Shown one piece after another: positions 32,191-40,498 of a stretch of 64,000 bases of DNA. A model generated the notes under the pieces. The model did no database searches, was not told the DNA's origin, and worked only from the letters and a program-made list of their open reading frames with translations. Made by a program: the position numbers and the translations under genes. Location: contig CAJXLF010000012.1 in assembly GCA_913055805.1 (NCBI GenBank), positions 1 to 64,000 of the forward strand. Direction: 5' to 3'. How positions within the stretch are numbered: position 1 is the first letter of the stretch; the number at the start of each line of letters is the position of its first letter. This stretch comes from an uncultured Salinisphaerales bacterium. GTDB lineage: Bacteria > Pseudomonadota > Gammaproteobacteria > Nevskiales > CAJXLF01.

Positions 32191-33342
32191 TTAACCGAGT
32201 CGTTCAATAATGGTGACGTTCGCCACGCCGCCGCCTTCGCACATGGTCTGCAGGCCGTAGCGGCCGCCGGTGCGTTCCAGTTCGTGCAGCAGGGTGGTCA
32301 TGAGCTTGGTGCCGGTGGCGCCCAGCGGATGGCCCAGGGCGATGGCGCCGCCGTTGACGTTGGTCTTTTCGTGCGGGTAGCCGGTTTCAATCAGCCAGGC
32401 CATGGGCACCGGGGCGAAGGCCTCGTTGATCTCGACCAGGTCGATGTCGTCCAGCTTCATGCCGCTGCGCTTCATGGCACGTTCGGTGGCAGGGATCGGC
32501 GCGGTGAGCATGTAGATGGGGTCGTCGCCCATCACTTCCATGTGCACGATGCGGGCACGCGGGGTGAGGTTGTATTTCTTCAGCGCGGCCTCGGACACCA
32601 CCAGCACGGCGGAGGCGCCGTCGCAAGTCTGGCTGGCAACGGCCGCGGTCAGCGAGCCGCCTTCGGCCAGCACTTCCAGTTCGGCCATTTTTTCCAGCGA
32701 GGTCTCGCGGGTGGTTTCGTCCATGGACAGGCCGTTGAGCGGCACGATTTCCTTGTCGAAGCGACCTTCCTTGATCGCCTGAATGCCGCGGCGGTGGCTT
32801 TCCAGCGCGTACTTTTCCATGTCCTCGCGCTTCAGGTTCCACTTCTTGACCATCTTCTCGGCGCCGTAGAACTGATTGACCGGCTCGTTGCCGAAGCGTT
32901 CCACCCAGCCCTTGGAGCCGGAGAAGGGATCCTTGTGGCCGAGTTCACGCGCGGCCATCATCGAGGAACCGATCGGCACCTGGGTCATGGTCTGCACGCC
33001 GCCGGCGATGACGACATCCTGGGTGCCGCTCATCACGGCCTGGGCAGCGAAGTGCACGGCCTGCTGCGAGGAACCGCACTGGCGGTCGACAGTCACACCC
33101 GGTACGGACAACGGACCGCCCGCCACCATCCAGCATGTGCGACCGATGTTGCCGGCCAGCGGGCCGACGGTGTCCACACAACCGAAGATCACGTCGTCGT
33201 AGTCTTCCAGCGGGATGTTGTTGCGGCCGGTGATCGACTTGATGACATGTGCGCCCAGATCGGCGGCATGCACATCGGCCAGGCTGCCCTTGCGGCGGCC
33301 GGTAGGCGTGCGCAGGGCATCAACAATATAGGCTTCAGCCAT
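32191..33342 (-). CDS. fadA6: FadA6-like steroid thiolase
   Basis: This 383-residue thiolase has the nucleophile segment [13 protein letters not shown] (Cys near 90), [15 protein letters not shown] and the second Cys in TMCEGGG. The SSQQ after the Cys, the [15 protein letters not shown] segment and the MLTAPIPAT segment match FadA6, the thiolase acting after ring C opening in the HIP pathway. It lies with IpdA/B/C, EchA20 and the FadE31-type genes, as in known clusters. Gene name by recalled family identity. Confidence 0.88.
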   Translation of the reverse strand: MAEAYIVDALRTPTGRRKGSLADVHAADLGAHVIKSITGRNNIPLEDYDDVIFGCVDTVGPLAGNIGRTCWMVAGGPLSVPGVTVDRQCGSSQQAVHFAAQAVMSGTQDVVIAGGVQTMTQVPIGSSMMAARELGHKDPFSGSKGWVERFGNEPVNQFYGAEKMVKKWNLKREDMEKYALESHRRGIQAIKEGRFDKEIVPLNGLSMDETTRETSLEKMAELEVLAEGGSLTAAVASQTCDGASAVLVVSEAALKKYNLTPRARIVHMEVMGDDPIYMLTAPIPATERAMKRSGMKLDDIDLVEINEAFAPVPMAWLIETGYPHEKTNVNGGAIALGHPLGATGTKLMTTLLHELERTGGRYGLQTMCEGGGVANVTIIERLG

Positions 33343-33366
33343 TTGATTTCTCCTTAATACTTCGTC

Positions 33367-33402
33367 ACTTCACCCTTCGACAGGCTCAGGGTGAACGGTT
33401 AA
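33367..33402. repeat. family-C repeat
   Basis: One copy of CCCTTCGACAGGCTCAGGGTGAAC lies in the short gap upstream of the FadA6-like gene. Confidence 0.7.
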
Positions 33403-33411
33403 GTCATTTCT

Positions 33412-34473
33412 CTAGGCGGTGAAGGTTTCACCCGGCCCCAATGGTGCGTCGTCGGCGAAAATGAATTCCGCCACGCGCGCCTTGTGGAAAACCGAATCGC
33501 CCCAGTAGGCGTCCAGCGCCCAGGCGCGTTTCATGTACATCTGCAGGTCGGCTTCCCAGGTGTAGCCCATGGCACCATGCGACTGGATGCCGTTGCGGGC
33601 CGACAACCGGGCGGCGCGGCCGGTGGCCAGCTTGGCATGCGATACCAGGGCGGCGCGGCGCGGATGGTTGTTGGCCACCGCATCGGCGGCGCGATACACC
33701 ACCGGCGCGGCGAATTCGATCTGCACGGCGACATTCGCCAGATGATGCTTGATCGCCTGGAAGGAACCGACCGGCTTGCCGAACTGCTTGCGCTGGGCGG
33801 CGTAGTCGATGCTCAGATCCAGCATGCACTGCGCCAATCCCACCAGCTGGGCGGCGGCGGCCAGGGCGGCGCGATCCACCGCTTCGGCCCAGATGGGCGC
33901 AGCCTGATCGGCTGTCAACACGCGGGTTTCATCCGACGGCGTCCATTCCACTTCGTACAGGCGGCGCGAGGCATCGATGCTGTCGCGCTGCGTGGTCTTC
34001 ACCTTGTCCGGCGTGGTGGCATGCAGTTCATCGTTGTGCCACAGCAGGATCAGGTCGGCGATTTCGGCGTCATGCACCAGCGGATTGATGGGATGCCCGA
34101 TCGCCAGGCGCGCCTGGCCCGCCACCATGCGCTCCAGCCATTTCTTCTTGATCGCTTCATGCTCATCGGGCAACGCATTGAGGATGGCGACGCCCAGGTA
34201 GGCCGCTTCGGCCAGGGAGTCCGGAATGCCGTGGTAACCCACCTGCTCCAGAATCTGCACCCAGTCCACATCGCCCATGCCCAGGCCGCCGTAGGCCTCG
34301 GGCACCGACAGGGAGGTAATGCCCTGGTCGGTGATTTTCTTGCGCATCTCGGCGGAGCGACCGGTGGGCGTTTCCCAGTATTCACGCAGGCGCTCTGGGG
34401 CGGCTTCCACCACCAGGAAGCTGCGCACCGCGTCGCGGAACTGGTTCTGTTGTGCGTCGAATGTGAAATCCAT
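33412..34473 (-). CDS. acyl-CoA dehydrogenase, FadE32/33-like subunit
   Basis: A 353-residue acyl-CoA dehydrogenase beginning MDFTFDAQQNQFRDAV. The substrate/flavin helix YAAQRKQFGKPVGSFQAIKH and the C-terminal QSHGAMGYTWEADLQMYMKRAW segment are intact. It lies downstream of a FadE31-type gene, so the two are likely a heteromeric pair that dehydrogenates a late C/D-ring fragment such as MOODA-CoA. The ATG at 34473 follows AGGAGTTTTTA. It could be FadE32 or FadE33; sequence reading does not decide. Confidence 0.82.
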   Translation of the reverse strand: MDFTFDAQQNQFRDAVRSFLVVEAAPERLREYWETPTGRSAEMRKKITDQGITSLSVPEAYGGLGMGDVDWVQILEQVGYHGIPDSLAEAAYLGVAILNALPDEHEAIKKKWLERMVAGQARLAIGHPINPLVHDAEIADLILLWHNDELHATTPDKVKTTQRDSIDASRRLYEVEWTPSDETRVLTADQAAPIWAEAVDRAALAAAAQLVGLAQCMLDLSIDYAAQRKQFGKPVGSFQAIKHHLANVAVQIEFAAPVVYRAADAVANNHPRRAALVSHAKLATGRAARLSARNGIQSHGAMGYTWEADLQMYMKRAWALDAYWGDSVFHKARVAEFIFADDAPLGPGETFTA

Positions 34474-34544
34474 TAAAAACTCCTGAGACTCACGCAAAGG
34501 CGCAGAGGCGCAAAGCAACAAAAACGAAAACGGATTTCATATTC

Positions 34545-34592
34545 CCCCTCACCCTAACCCTCTCCCACCAGGGGAGAGGGAATGAAATTTTC
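34545..34592. repeat. family-A repeat
   Basis: One unit (CCCTCACCCTAACCCTCTCCCACCAGGGGAGAGGG) lies between the two dehydrogenase genes; it is flanked by a GCGCC/TTTGCG-rich patch that recurs on both sides. Confidence 0.7.
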
Positions 34593-34629
34593 TTCGCGCC
34601 TTTGCGCCTTTGCGTGATGAGTTTCATTT

Positions 34630-35808
34630 TCAAGCTCTGGGCAGGCCCAGCATGCGCTCGGCGATGATGTTGCGCTGTATTTCATTGGTACCAGCGTAGA
34701 TCGGCCCGGCCTGGGCAAACAGGAACGCATCCAGCCACTGGTCCAGATCCTGGTCGAGAGGACTGGTGGCCGGCACATGCGGCAACAGTTCGGCGCGGGC
34801 ACCGAGAATGCTCATGGCGGTTTCGTGCATGAGCAGGTCCAGCTCGGACCAGAAGATCTTGTTGGTGCTGGCTTCGGCGCCGATCTTGCCGCCCTTCATC
34901 AGGCTGGAGGCCGTCTTGTAGGTGGCCAGGGTGTAGGCCTCGGCATCCATCCAGCTGCGCATCACGGCATCACGGATGGCCGGGTCTGCCGCCACGCGGT
35001 CTTCATGCTTTTTGTACAGCTTGACCAGATCGGCCGCGGTGCGCTGGAAGCGGCCCGGCGAACGCAGCATCAGACCACGTTCAAAACCGGCGGTGGCCAT
35101 GGCGATACTCCAGCCATCACCATCACCACCGATGCGATTGGCGATCGGTACGCGCACATCGTCAAAGAAGATTTCAGCAAAGCCCGGCAGACCATTGAGC
35201 TGCTGGATGGGACGAATGGTGATGCCCGGGGTATCCAGCGGCAGCAGGATAAAACACAGACCCTTGTGGCGTTGTGAACCCGCCTCGCAGCGGAACAGGC
35301 CGAACAGCCAGTCGGCATAGACAGCGCGGGTCGACCAGGTTTTCTGGCCGTTGATGACGTATTCGTCGCCGTCGACTTTCGCCGTACTACGGATCGCCGC
35401 CATATCGGAACCTGCGCCCGGCTCGGACCAGCCCTGCGCCCAGATGTCCTCACCAGAGGCCATGCGCGGCAGAAACTTCTTCTTCTGCTCCTCGGTGCCA
35501 TATTCCATGAGGGTCGGCGCCAGCAGGAACACACCGTTCTGGTTCACGCGCAGCGGTGCGCCGGCGCGCCAGTATTCTTCCTCGAAGATCAGCCATTCGA
35601 TGAGGTCGGCGCCACGGCCGCCCAGTGCTTGCGGCCAGGTCACCGCACTCCAGCGGCCTTCGAACAGGGTCTTTTCCCACTGGCGGTGCTGCTCGAAACC
35701 TTCCTCGGTGTCGAAGCTCTTGAGCGGTTCTTTCGGTACGTTGGCGTCAAGCCAACCGCGGATTTCCGCGCGGAAGGCGTTTTGTTTATCTGTGTATTCC
35801 AGTTTCAT
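34630..35808 (-). CDS. fadE31: acyl-CoA dehydrogenase, FadE31 type
   Basis: This 392-residue acyl-CoA dehydrogenase has the flavin motif QGWSEPGAGSDMA, NGQKTWSTRA and the C-terminal YAGTNEIQRNIIAERMLGL. Segments such as KSFDTEEGFEQHRQWEK, FEEEYWRAGAP and ERGLMLRSPGRF match FadE31 of the KstR2 regulon. It pairs with the shorter dehydrogenase gene downstream. The ATG at 35808 is preferred over the TTG three bases earlier. Acting on a ring-derived CoA thioester is inferred from the neighbours. Confidence 0.85.
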   Translation of the reverse strand: MKLEYTDKQNAFRAEIRGWLDANVPKEPLKSFDTEEGFEQHRQWEKTLFEGRWSAVTWPQALGGRGADLIEWLIFEEEYWRAGAPLRVNQNGVFLLAPTLMEYGTEEQKKKFLPRMASGEDIWAQGWSEPGAGSDMAAIRSTAKVDGDEYVINGQKTWSTRAVYADWLFGLFRCEAGSQRHKGLCFILLPLDTPGITIRPIQQLNGLPGFAEIFFDDVRVPIANRIGGDGDGWSIAMATAGFERGLMLRSPGRFQRTAADLVKLYKKHEDRVAADPAIRDAVMRSWMDAEAYTLATYKTASSLMKGGKIGAEASTNKIFWSELDLLMHETAMSILGARAELLPHVPATSPLDQDLDQWLDAFLFAQAGPIYAGTNEIQRNIIAERMLGLPRA

Positions 35809-35821
35809 CAATGATTTCCAA

Positions 35822-35952
35822 TCAGACCCCTCACCCTCTCCCCAAAGTGGAGAGGGGATTCCTCCCTCTCCCTCCGGGAGAAGGGGAGCGCCATCCCTAA
35901 CGGAGAAGCATCCCCTCTCCCCTGGCGGGAGAGGGCTAGGGTGAGGGGGAAT
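35822..35952. repeat. family-A repeats (three or more units)
   Basis: Three CCCTCTCC/GGAGAGGG units in alternating orientation fill the gap between the FadE31-type and EchA20-type genes, ending CCCTCTCCCCTGGCGGGAGAGGG with a GTGAGGGGG flank. Confidence 0.8.
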
Positions 35953-35970
35953 AAGTCACGAGTTCTCATA

Positions 35971-36729
35971 CTATTTCTTGAAATCCACGTCGCGCTTCTC
36001 GACAAAGGCGCGCCGCGTCTCGGCCGAATCCTTCTCCGTATAGGCCTGCAGCGTAAAGCCCTGCTCCCAGCGATACTTGTCTTCCAGGTTGCCGTCCTCG
36101 ATGCCGTTCAGCGATTCCTTGGCCAGACGAATCATGGCGCCGGACTTGGCGGCAATCTTGCCGGCGATATCCATGGCCACTTCACGCAACATGGTCTTGG
36201 GCACAACGCGTTCCACGGCACCCAGGCGATGTGCCTCGGCGGCGTCGATGGGCTCGCCGGTGAAATACATCATGCGCACCTTCTGCACCGGGAACAGGCG
36301 CTGCAGATGGGCGCCGCCGCCCATGGCGCCGCGATCCACTTCCGGCACGCCGAAACTGGCGCACTCGGAAGCCACCACGATGTCGGCCGCGCCGGTGATG
36401 CCAATACCACCACCCAGTACGAAACCATGCACGGCCACAATCACCGGCACCGGATTGCGGTGGATGGCTTCAAAGCTGCGGTAGTTGCCGGCATTCACAT
36501 CAACGATCAACTCCGGATGCGCATCCAGCTCCTTGATATCCACACCGGCGCAGAAACCGCGGCCCTCGGCGCGGATCACAATCACGTTCGCCTCTTCGGC
36601 TTCGCCGAGGCGCCAGATTTCATCGGCCAGCGCGTGCCAACCGGCGCTGTTCAGCGCATTGACCGGTGGCTTGTCGATGACCAGTTCGGCAATGCCGTTT
36701 TCTATAGAACTCGTAAACGGGTTATTCAT
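35971..36729 (-). CDS. echA20: EchA20-like crotonase (steroid D-ring hydrolase)
   Basis: This 252-residue crotonase has both oxyanion-hole segments (GRGFCAGVDIKEL and HGFVLGGGIG) and the EVDRGAMGGGAHL region. The IDKPPVNAL start, VDIKE and the C-terminal YRWEQGFTLQ match EchA20, which hydrolyses ring D of a HIP-CoA intermediate before IpdAB opens ring C. The ATG at 36729 is chosen on the normal family N-terminus. The gene is separated from the next catabolic gene upstream by the HicAB insertion, so it likely needs its own promoter. Confidence 0.85.
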   Translation of the reverse strand: MNNPFTSSIENGIAELVIDKPPVNALNSAGWHALADEIWRLGEAEEANVIVIRAEGRGFCAGVDIKELDAHPELIVDVNAGNYRSFEAIHRNPVPVIVAVHGFVLGGGIGITGAADIVVASECASFGVPEVDRGAMGGGAHLQRLFPVQKVRMMYFTGEPIDAAEAHRLGAVERVVPKTMLREVAMDIAGKIAAKSGAMIRLAKESLNGIEDGNLEDKYRWEQGFTLQAYTEKDSAETRRAFVEKRDVDFKK

Positions 36730-36905
36730 GGATGAGGCCTTGTTATGGCATTCAAGCGCAATACTGCCCGGCACAGGGCAGGCCTGCTTTCATTGTCGGG
36801 AAACATTATCAAAAACATAGAGCGCAACAGCTTCACCCTTTAGGACGAGTGCGGCCAGGAACAGCAAAGCTGGCATCCGGAAGCAGGTGATTTCCTGCAC
36901 CGGGA

Positions 36906-37232
36906 TTATTTAGATAACTTATGTGATATCAGCCGGTTGAGGCTTACCCCGGACTCGGCAGCCAGCATGGCGAGCTGCCGGTGCAATTCAGGCGGCACGC
37001 GCACCATGAGGCGGCCACTGAACGACTTCGTGGACAGCGGCTCCGGTACGGGTTCACCCGACTTTTTCATGTCCCTGATACTCTGCACCACCACCTTGCG
37101 GATGCCGGCCAGGGCTTTTTCCGGAGTTGTATCCAGCCAGCTCAGGCTGGGCAACTCGGCGCAAGTTGCCACAAACTCCCTGTCCTCTTCGGACCAGGAA
37201 ACACGATAGGTGTATTGATCAATCAGCTTCAT
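36906..37232 (-). CDS. hicB: HicB-family antitoxin
   Basis: A 108-residue antitoxin. The N-terminal part (YRVSWSEEDREFVATCAELPSLS) is the HicB degenerate RNase H-like fold, and the C-terminal segment (SGRLMVRVPPELHRQLAMLA and SLNRLI) is a ribbon-helix-helix DNA-binding domain. It would neutralise HicA and repress its own promoter. It overlaps the hicA frame by 14 bases. Placed inside the steroid region between EchA20 and IpdC, it is an accessory insertion. Confidence 0.88.
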   Translation of the reverse strand: MKLIDQYTYRVSWSEEDREFVATCAELPSLSWLDTTPEKALAGIRKVVVQSIRDMKKSGEPVPEPLSTKSFSGRLMVRVPPELHRQLAMLAAESGVSLNRLISHKLSK

Positions 37233-37476
37233 TAACCGACTCCAGGCGTTTGATCGCCGCTAGCACTTGCCGTACCTGATAGGGTTTTGCCCTGCCCTTG
37301 TCATTCTGAATATTCACACGCGGATCACCCGGCCAGGGTGTCCTGTAAATGCGATGGCTGGTGCCAGCCTGCCTCGCCTTGCCAAAATACTGGTCACAAA
37401 CCTTGCAGAGATCCCTGAAACGAACGCCCTTGGGGTTCCGCTTCATCAAGATCAGAATGTCGTCGATATCAGGCAT
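37219..37476 (-). CDS. hicA: HicA-family mRNA interferase toxin
   Basis: This 85-residue protein fits the HicA double-stranded-RNA-binding-like fold. The catalytic histidine lies in AGTSHRIYR (near residue 42) and is followed by VNIQNDKGRAKPYQVRQVLAAI. HicA cleaves mRNA when not bound by HicB. The order hicA-hicB with a short overlap is the standard layout. A clear promoter is just upstream. The helix before the histidine is longer than in minimal HicA toxins, but the rest is intact, so the toxin is probably functional. Confidence 0.82.
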   Translation of the reverse strand: MPDIDDILILMKRNPKGVRFRDLCKVCDQYFGKARQAGTSHRIYRTPWPGDPRVNIQNDKGRAKPYQVRQVLAAIKRLESVNEAD

Positions 37477-37483
37477 ATGGATA

Positions 37484-37529
37484 GTATCATTATTAGTGTC
37501 ATTATATCGGAACGGCTTTCAAATGAAAA
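37484..37529 (-). promoter_or_regulatory. promoter and probable HicB operator of hicAB
   Basis: On the minus strand TTTTCA (37529-37524), 17 bases, then TATAAT (37506-37501) form a good sigma-70-type promoter. Immediately downstream the repeat TAATGACACTA-ATAATGATACTA overlaps the expected transcription start, a natural site for autorepression by HicB. Confidence 0.65.
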
Positions 37530-37546
37530 AGCCCCTAAAAGGGGCT
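37526..37546 (-). terminator. intrinsic terminator of the IpdC transcript
   Basis: On the minus strand AGCCCCT-TTT-AGGGGCT is followed by TTTTT, about 45 bases beyond the IpdC stop. It insulates the hicAB promoter, which begins right after it. Confidence 0.75.
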
Positions 37547-37589
37547 GATTCCGCTGTCCGCGATCTAAGCGGAAAGTCGTGGATACAGA

Positions 37590-38666
37590 CTATTTTTTGA
37601 TCCGTGTACTGTCAAACAAGCTGGATAGCTGAGCCTCCGCCTGTTGCACGATGCTGCTGATCAGTTCTTCGCAGGTCGGCAGCGAATCGATCACCGCAGC
37701 CACCTGGCCCGATGGCAGTACGCCTTCGTCCGGCCGACCCTCCACCATGGCACGCTGAATGATGACAGGCGCATTCGCCGCCATCATGGTCTGAATGGCT
37801 GAGTCGCCCTCTTTCAGGGCCGTGATGGCGGTTTTGACCATATGCGCGGTGGACATGCCGGTATGCGCTTTCCACTGCCAGGCCGAGGACAACGCCACCA
37901 GCAACCGGTGCAGGAAACCTCCCGACTCAAGCCGGTGCAGGAAGGGGTTGTCGATCATGCGCTGCGGCAGGCCGTCCATGGCTTTCGATACGCGAATCAG
38001 GGCCGGGTCCTTGGTATCCAGATATTTCTGCAGGGTCGCTTTCGGCACCGGCGATTCGGCCGTGAGCAGAAAGCGTGTGCCCATGGCGATGCCGGCCGCG
38101 CCGTAACCCAGCGCGCCGGCCAGGCCACGGCCGTTGGAAAAACCGCCCGCCGCCACCACCGGCACGTTCACCGCATCCAGCACCTGCGGCAACAGCAGCG
38201 TGGTCGGCACCGAACCGGTGTGACCACCGCCCTCGCCACCCTGGATGGTGATGATGTCGGCGCCCAGTTCCACCGCCTTCACGGCATGCTTCACCGCACC
38301 CACCGTCGGCATGCACAGCACGCCGGCGTCCTTGAAGCGCTGGATGATGTCGGCACTGGGCCCGCGGCCGTAACTCACGGCCCGCACGCGGTCCTTGTTC
38401 TCGATGATGAGATCGATCACCTCGGCGGCGTTCGGCTGGAACATGTGGAAGTTCACGCCGAAGTTGGCATCGGTACCGGCCCGCACCTTGTCGATTGCCG
38501 CCTTCAGTTCCGGTGTGGACATGGTCGCCGCGGCCAGGAAGCCGAAGGCCCCGGCATTGCTGCTGCCGATGACCAGACCGGCATCCGCCACCCAACCCAT
38601 CGCGGTCTGCACGATTGGATAACGGCAGCCGAGTTTTACTGTGAGTGGCGTGGACAGGTTCGGCAT
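37590..38666 (-). CDS. ipdC: IpdC, FMN-dependent reductase of the nitronate-monooxygenase fold
   Basis: This 358-residue flavin TIM-barrel protein has YPIVQTAMGWVADA at the start, GVNFHMFQPNA, the phosphate-binding IQGGEGGGHTGSVPTTLLLPQVLDAV, VVAAGGFSNGRGLA and AGIAMGTRFLLT. These match IpdC, which reduces a double bond produced during ring D processing of HIP; it is not a true nitronate monooxygenase by context. It lies between the HicAB pair and the thiolase-like/IpdAB genes. Name by recalled family identity. Confidence 0.88.
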   Translation of the reverse strand: MPNLSTPLTVKLGCRYPIVQTAMGWVADAGLVIGSSNAGAFGFLAAATMSTPELKAAIDKVRAGTDANFGVNFHMFQPNAAEVIDLIIENKDRVRAVSYGRGPSADIIQRFKDAGVLCMPTVGAVKHAVKAVELGADIITIQGGEGGGHTGSVPTTLLLPQVLDAVNVPVVAAGGFSNGRGLAGALGYGAAGIAMGTRFLLTAESPVPKATLQKYLDTKDPALIRVSKAMDGLPQRMIDNPFLHRLESGGFLHRLLVALSSAWQWKAHTGMSTAHMVKTAITALKEGDSAIQTMMAANAPVIIQRAMVEGRPDEGVLPSGQVAAVIDSLPTCEELISSIVQQAEAQLSSLFDSTRIKK

Positions 38667-38682
38667 ATCTAACTCTTTATTT

Positions 38683-38760
38683 ATCCACAGATTACACAGA
38701 TTCCACGGATTAATAACATCCTGGAAAAATCTGTGTACATCTGTGTAATCTGTGGATCAT
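38683..38760. repeat. family-B repeats as an inverted pair
   Basis: TTATCCACAGATTACACAGATT at 38683-38702 and its reverse ATCTGTGTAATCTGTGGATC at the right end form a large inverted repeat in the gap between the IpdC and thiolase-like genes. Confidence 0.8.
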
Positions 38761-39942
38761 TCATTTCTTGATAATTACTGACGAGCCGTGCCCGAACAGG
38801 CCTTGGTTGGCCGTGATACCAACCTTGGCGCCTTGCACCTGACGCGCTCCGGCCTGGCCACGCAGCTGCCAGGTGAGTTCGCAGACCTGGGCCAGCGCCT
38901 GGGCGGGGACGGCTTCACCGAAGCAGGCCAGACCGCCGGAAGGGTTGACCGGAATACGGCCGCCGACAGTTGTTTCGCCGGCACGCAATAACTTCGCCGC
39001 CTCACCGCGTTCGCAGAGCTGCAGGTCTTCCATCCAGTCCAGTTCCAGCGCGGTGGACAGGTCGTAGACCTCGGCCACGCTGACGTCTTCCGGTCCGATG
39101 CCGGCTTCCTCGTAGGCCTTCTTCGGCAGGTTGGCGCGGAACGACTGCGCCGCCACCACGGCCGAAGAATCGGTGGCGATATCCGGCATTTCCACGGTTT
39201 CCGACGCATAGGTCGGGGTGACGGTAGAGATGGCGGCAATGCGCGGCGCATCGCCCTTGCCGATTTTCTTCGCGTACTCGACGCTGGAAATAATAAGCGC
39301 CGCGCCGCCGTCGGAGGTGGCGCAGACATCCATCAACCGCAGCGGGTCGGCCACCATGGCCGAGTCGGCCACGTCCTGGGCCGAGAACTTCTTGCGGTAG
39401 CGGGCATTGGGATTCTCGAAGCCGTGCGCCGAGTTCTTCACCTTGACCAGTGCAAAGTCTTCCTGCGTATCGCCGTACAGCGCCATGCGGCGGCGCGCGT
39501 AGAGCGCGAAATAGGTCGGATTGGTAATGCCGACGCGGAAACGCACCCAGTCCGGATCGTCCGGGCGTTCGCCGGGTTGCGGCTTGAGAAAGCCTTTCGG
39601 CGTGGTGTCGGCGCCGATCACCAGGGCCACGTCGCAGTGTCCGGCCAGGATCTTGGCGCGCGCCGCGGCCAGGGCCTGGGAACCCGAGGCGCAGGCGGCG
39701 TAGGAGGTGTTCACCTCGGCGCCCTGCCAGCCCAGCGCCTGGGCGAAGGTGGCGCCGGCCACGAAACCGGGATAGCCATTGCGAATGGTTGCGCCGCCGG
39801 ATACGAACTGCACGTCGCGCCATTTCACGCCGGCGTCTTTCAGCGCCACGCGGGCGGCGTGCACGCCGTACTCCACGAAGTTGCGGCCCCATTTGCCCCA
39901 GGGGTGCATGCCGGCGCCCAACACAGCCACTTCGTTGCTCAT
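38761..39942 (-). CDS. thiolase-fold lipid-transfer protein-like enzyme (second copy)
   Basis: This 393-residue protein of the SCP-x/Ltp thiolase-like group starts EVAVLGAGMHPWGKWG and contains YAACASGSQAL (a Cys at the nucleophile place), ATSDGGAALIISS and the C-terminal NPSGGLACFGEAVPAQ. It differs from the Ltp-like protein at 15922-17091 and does have a nucleophile-like Cys. A DUF35 protein gene lies directly upstream, so it forms a second Ltp-DUF35 pair. A thiolase or aldolase step in ring or side-chain degradation is likely. The ATG at 39942 avoids an upstream repeat-encoded leader. Confidence 0.83.
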   Translation of the reverse strand: MSNEVAVLGAGMHPWGKWGRNFVEYGVHAARVALKDAGVKWRDVQFVSGGATIRNGYPGFVAGATFAQALGWQGAEVNTSYAACASGSQALAAARAKILAGHCDVALVIGADTTPKGFLKPQPGERPDDPDWVRFRVGITNPTYFALYARRRMALYGDTQEDFALVKVKNSAHGFENPNARYRKKFSAQDVADSAMVADPLRLMDVCATSDGGAALIISSVEYAKKIGKGDAPRIAAISTVTPTYASETVEMPDIATDSSAVVAAQSFRANLPKKAYEEAGIGPEDVSVAEVYDLSTALELDWMEDLQLCERGEAAKLLRAGETTVGGRIPVNPSGGLACFGEAVPAQALAQVCELTWQLRGQAGARQVQGAKVGITANQGLFGHGSSVIIKK

Positions 39943-39946
39943 ACCC

Positions 39947-40062
39947 CCTCTCCCGGCGCTTCGCGCCACCCTCTCCCACAAGGGGAGAGGGAGCAAGAAT
40001 CAGCGAATGACGCGTAACAAGCCCCTCTCCCCTTGTGGGAGAGGGGTTGGGGAGAGGGGTAA
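39947..40062. repeat. family-A repeats (two units plus tail)
   Basis: CCCCCTCTCCCGGCGCTTCGC ... CCTCTCCCACAAGGGGAGAGGG and a second CCCCTCTCCCCTTGTGGGAGAGGGG unit fill the gap between the thiolase-like and DUF35 genes. An open frame through the first would add WERVARSAGRG-like residues to the thiolase. Confidence 0.8.
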
Positions 40063-40078
40063 TACCAATATGCACTCA

Positions 40079-40498
40079 TTAAGCTGGCTTCCACTTCCAG
40101 GTGACTTTGCCGTCATTCAATGCTTCCAGCACCAGTTCCATGGCCATGCCGACTTCAAGCTGTTCGACACTGATGCCGTCCACCACTGAGCCGAGCACGA
40201 TCATCTTTTCGGCATCCAGTTCAACGGCGGCAATCGCATAGGGTTCATGCGGATCCTTCGCCACGAAAGGTTCGGGCGGCTGGTACATGGCATTGGTGTA
40301 GGACCACAGCTTGCCGGTACGCGACAGCTTCACTTCGTCGAAGCTTTCGCCCTCGCAGTCCGGGTTGCGGCAGAACTTCGCTTCGCCGCGAATCTGCGGA
40401 AAGTAATAGGTGCCGCAGGACTGGCACTGCGAACCCAGCAGATGCGGCTGCTCGCCGTCGAGCGTAAACCAGCCTTCCAGAACCGGCGTGGCACTCAT
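40079..40498 (-). CDS. DUF35 OB-fold zinc-ribbon protein (second copy)
   Basis: This 139-residue protein has a zinc ribbon of the CQSCGTYYFP...CRNPDC form (Cys residues near 25-49) and a C-terminal OB fold (GKLWSYTNAM, IAAVELDAEKMIVLG). It lies just upstream of the Ltp-like gene and overlaps the IpdB stop by four bases, so the three are one transcript. It is expected to bind the neighbouring thiolase-like enzyme. Confidence 0.88.
   Translation of the reverse strand: MSATPVLEGWFTLDGEQPHLLGSQCQSCGTYYFPQIRGEAKFCRNPDCEGESFDEVKLSRTGKLWSYTNAMYQPPEPFVAKDPHEPYAIAAVELDAEKMIVLGSVVDGISVEQLEVGMAMELVLEALNDGKVTWKWKPA

Noticed and set aside
37590..38666. Annotation as 2-nitropropane dioxygenase
   Set aside because: The fold is the same, but the IpdC-like segments and the HIP gene setting make a reductase of ring D processing more likely.
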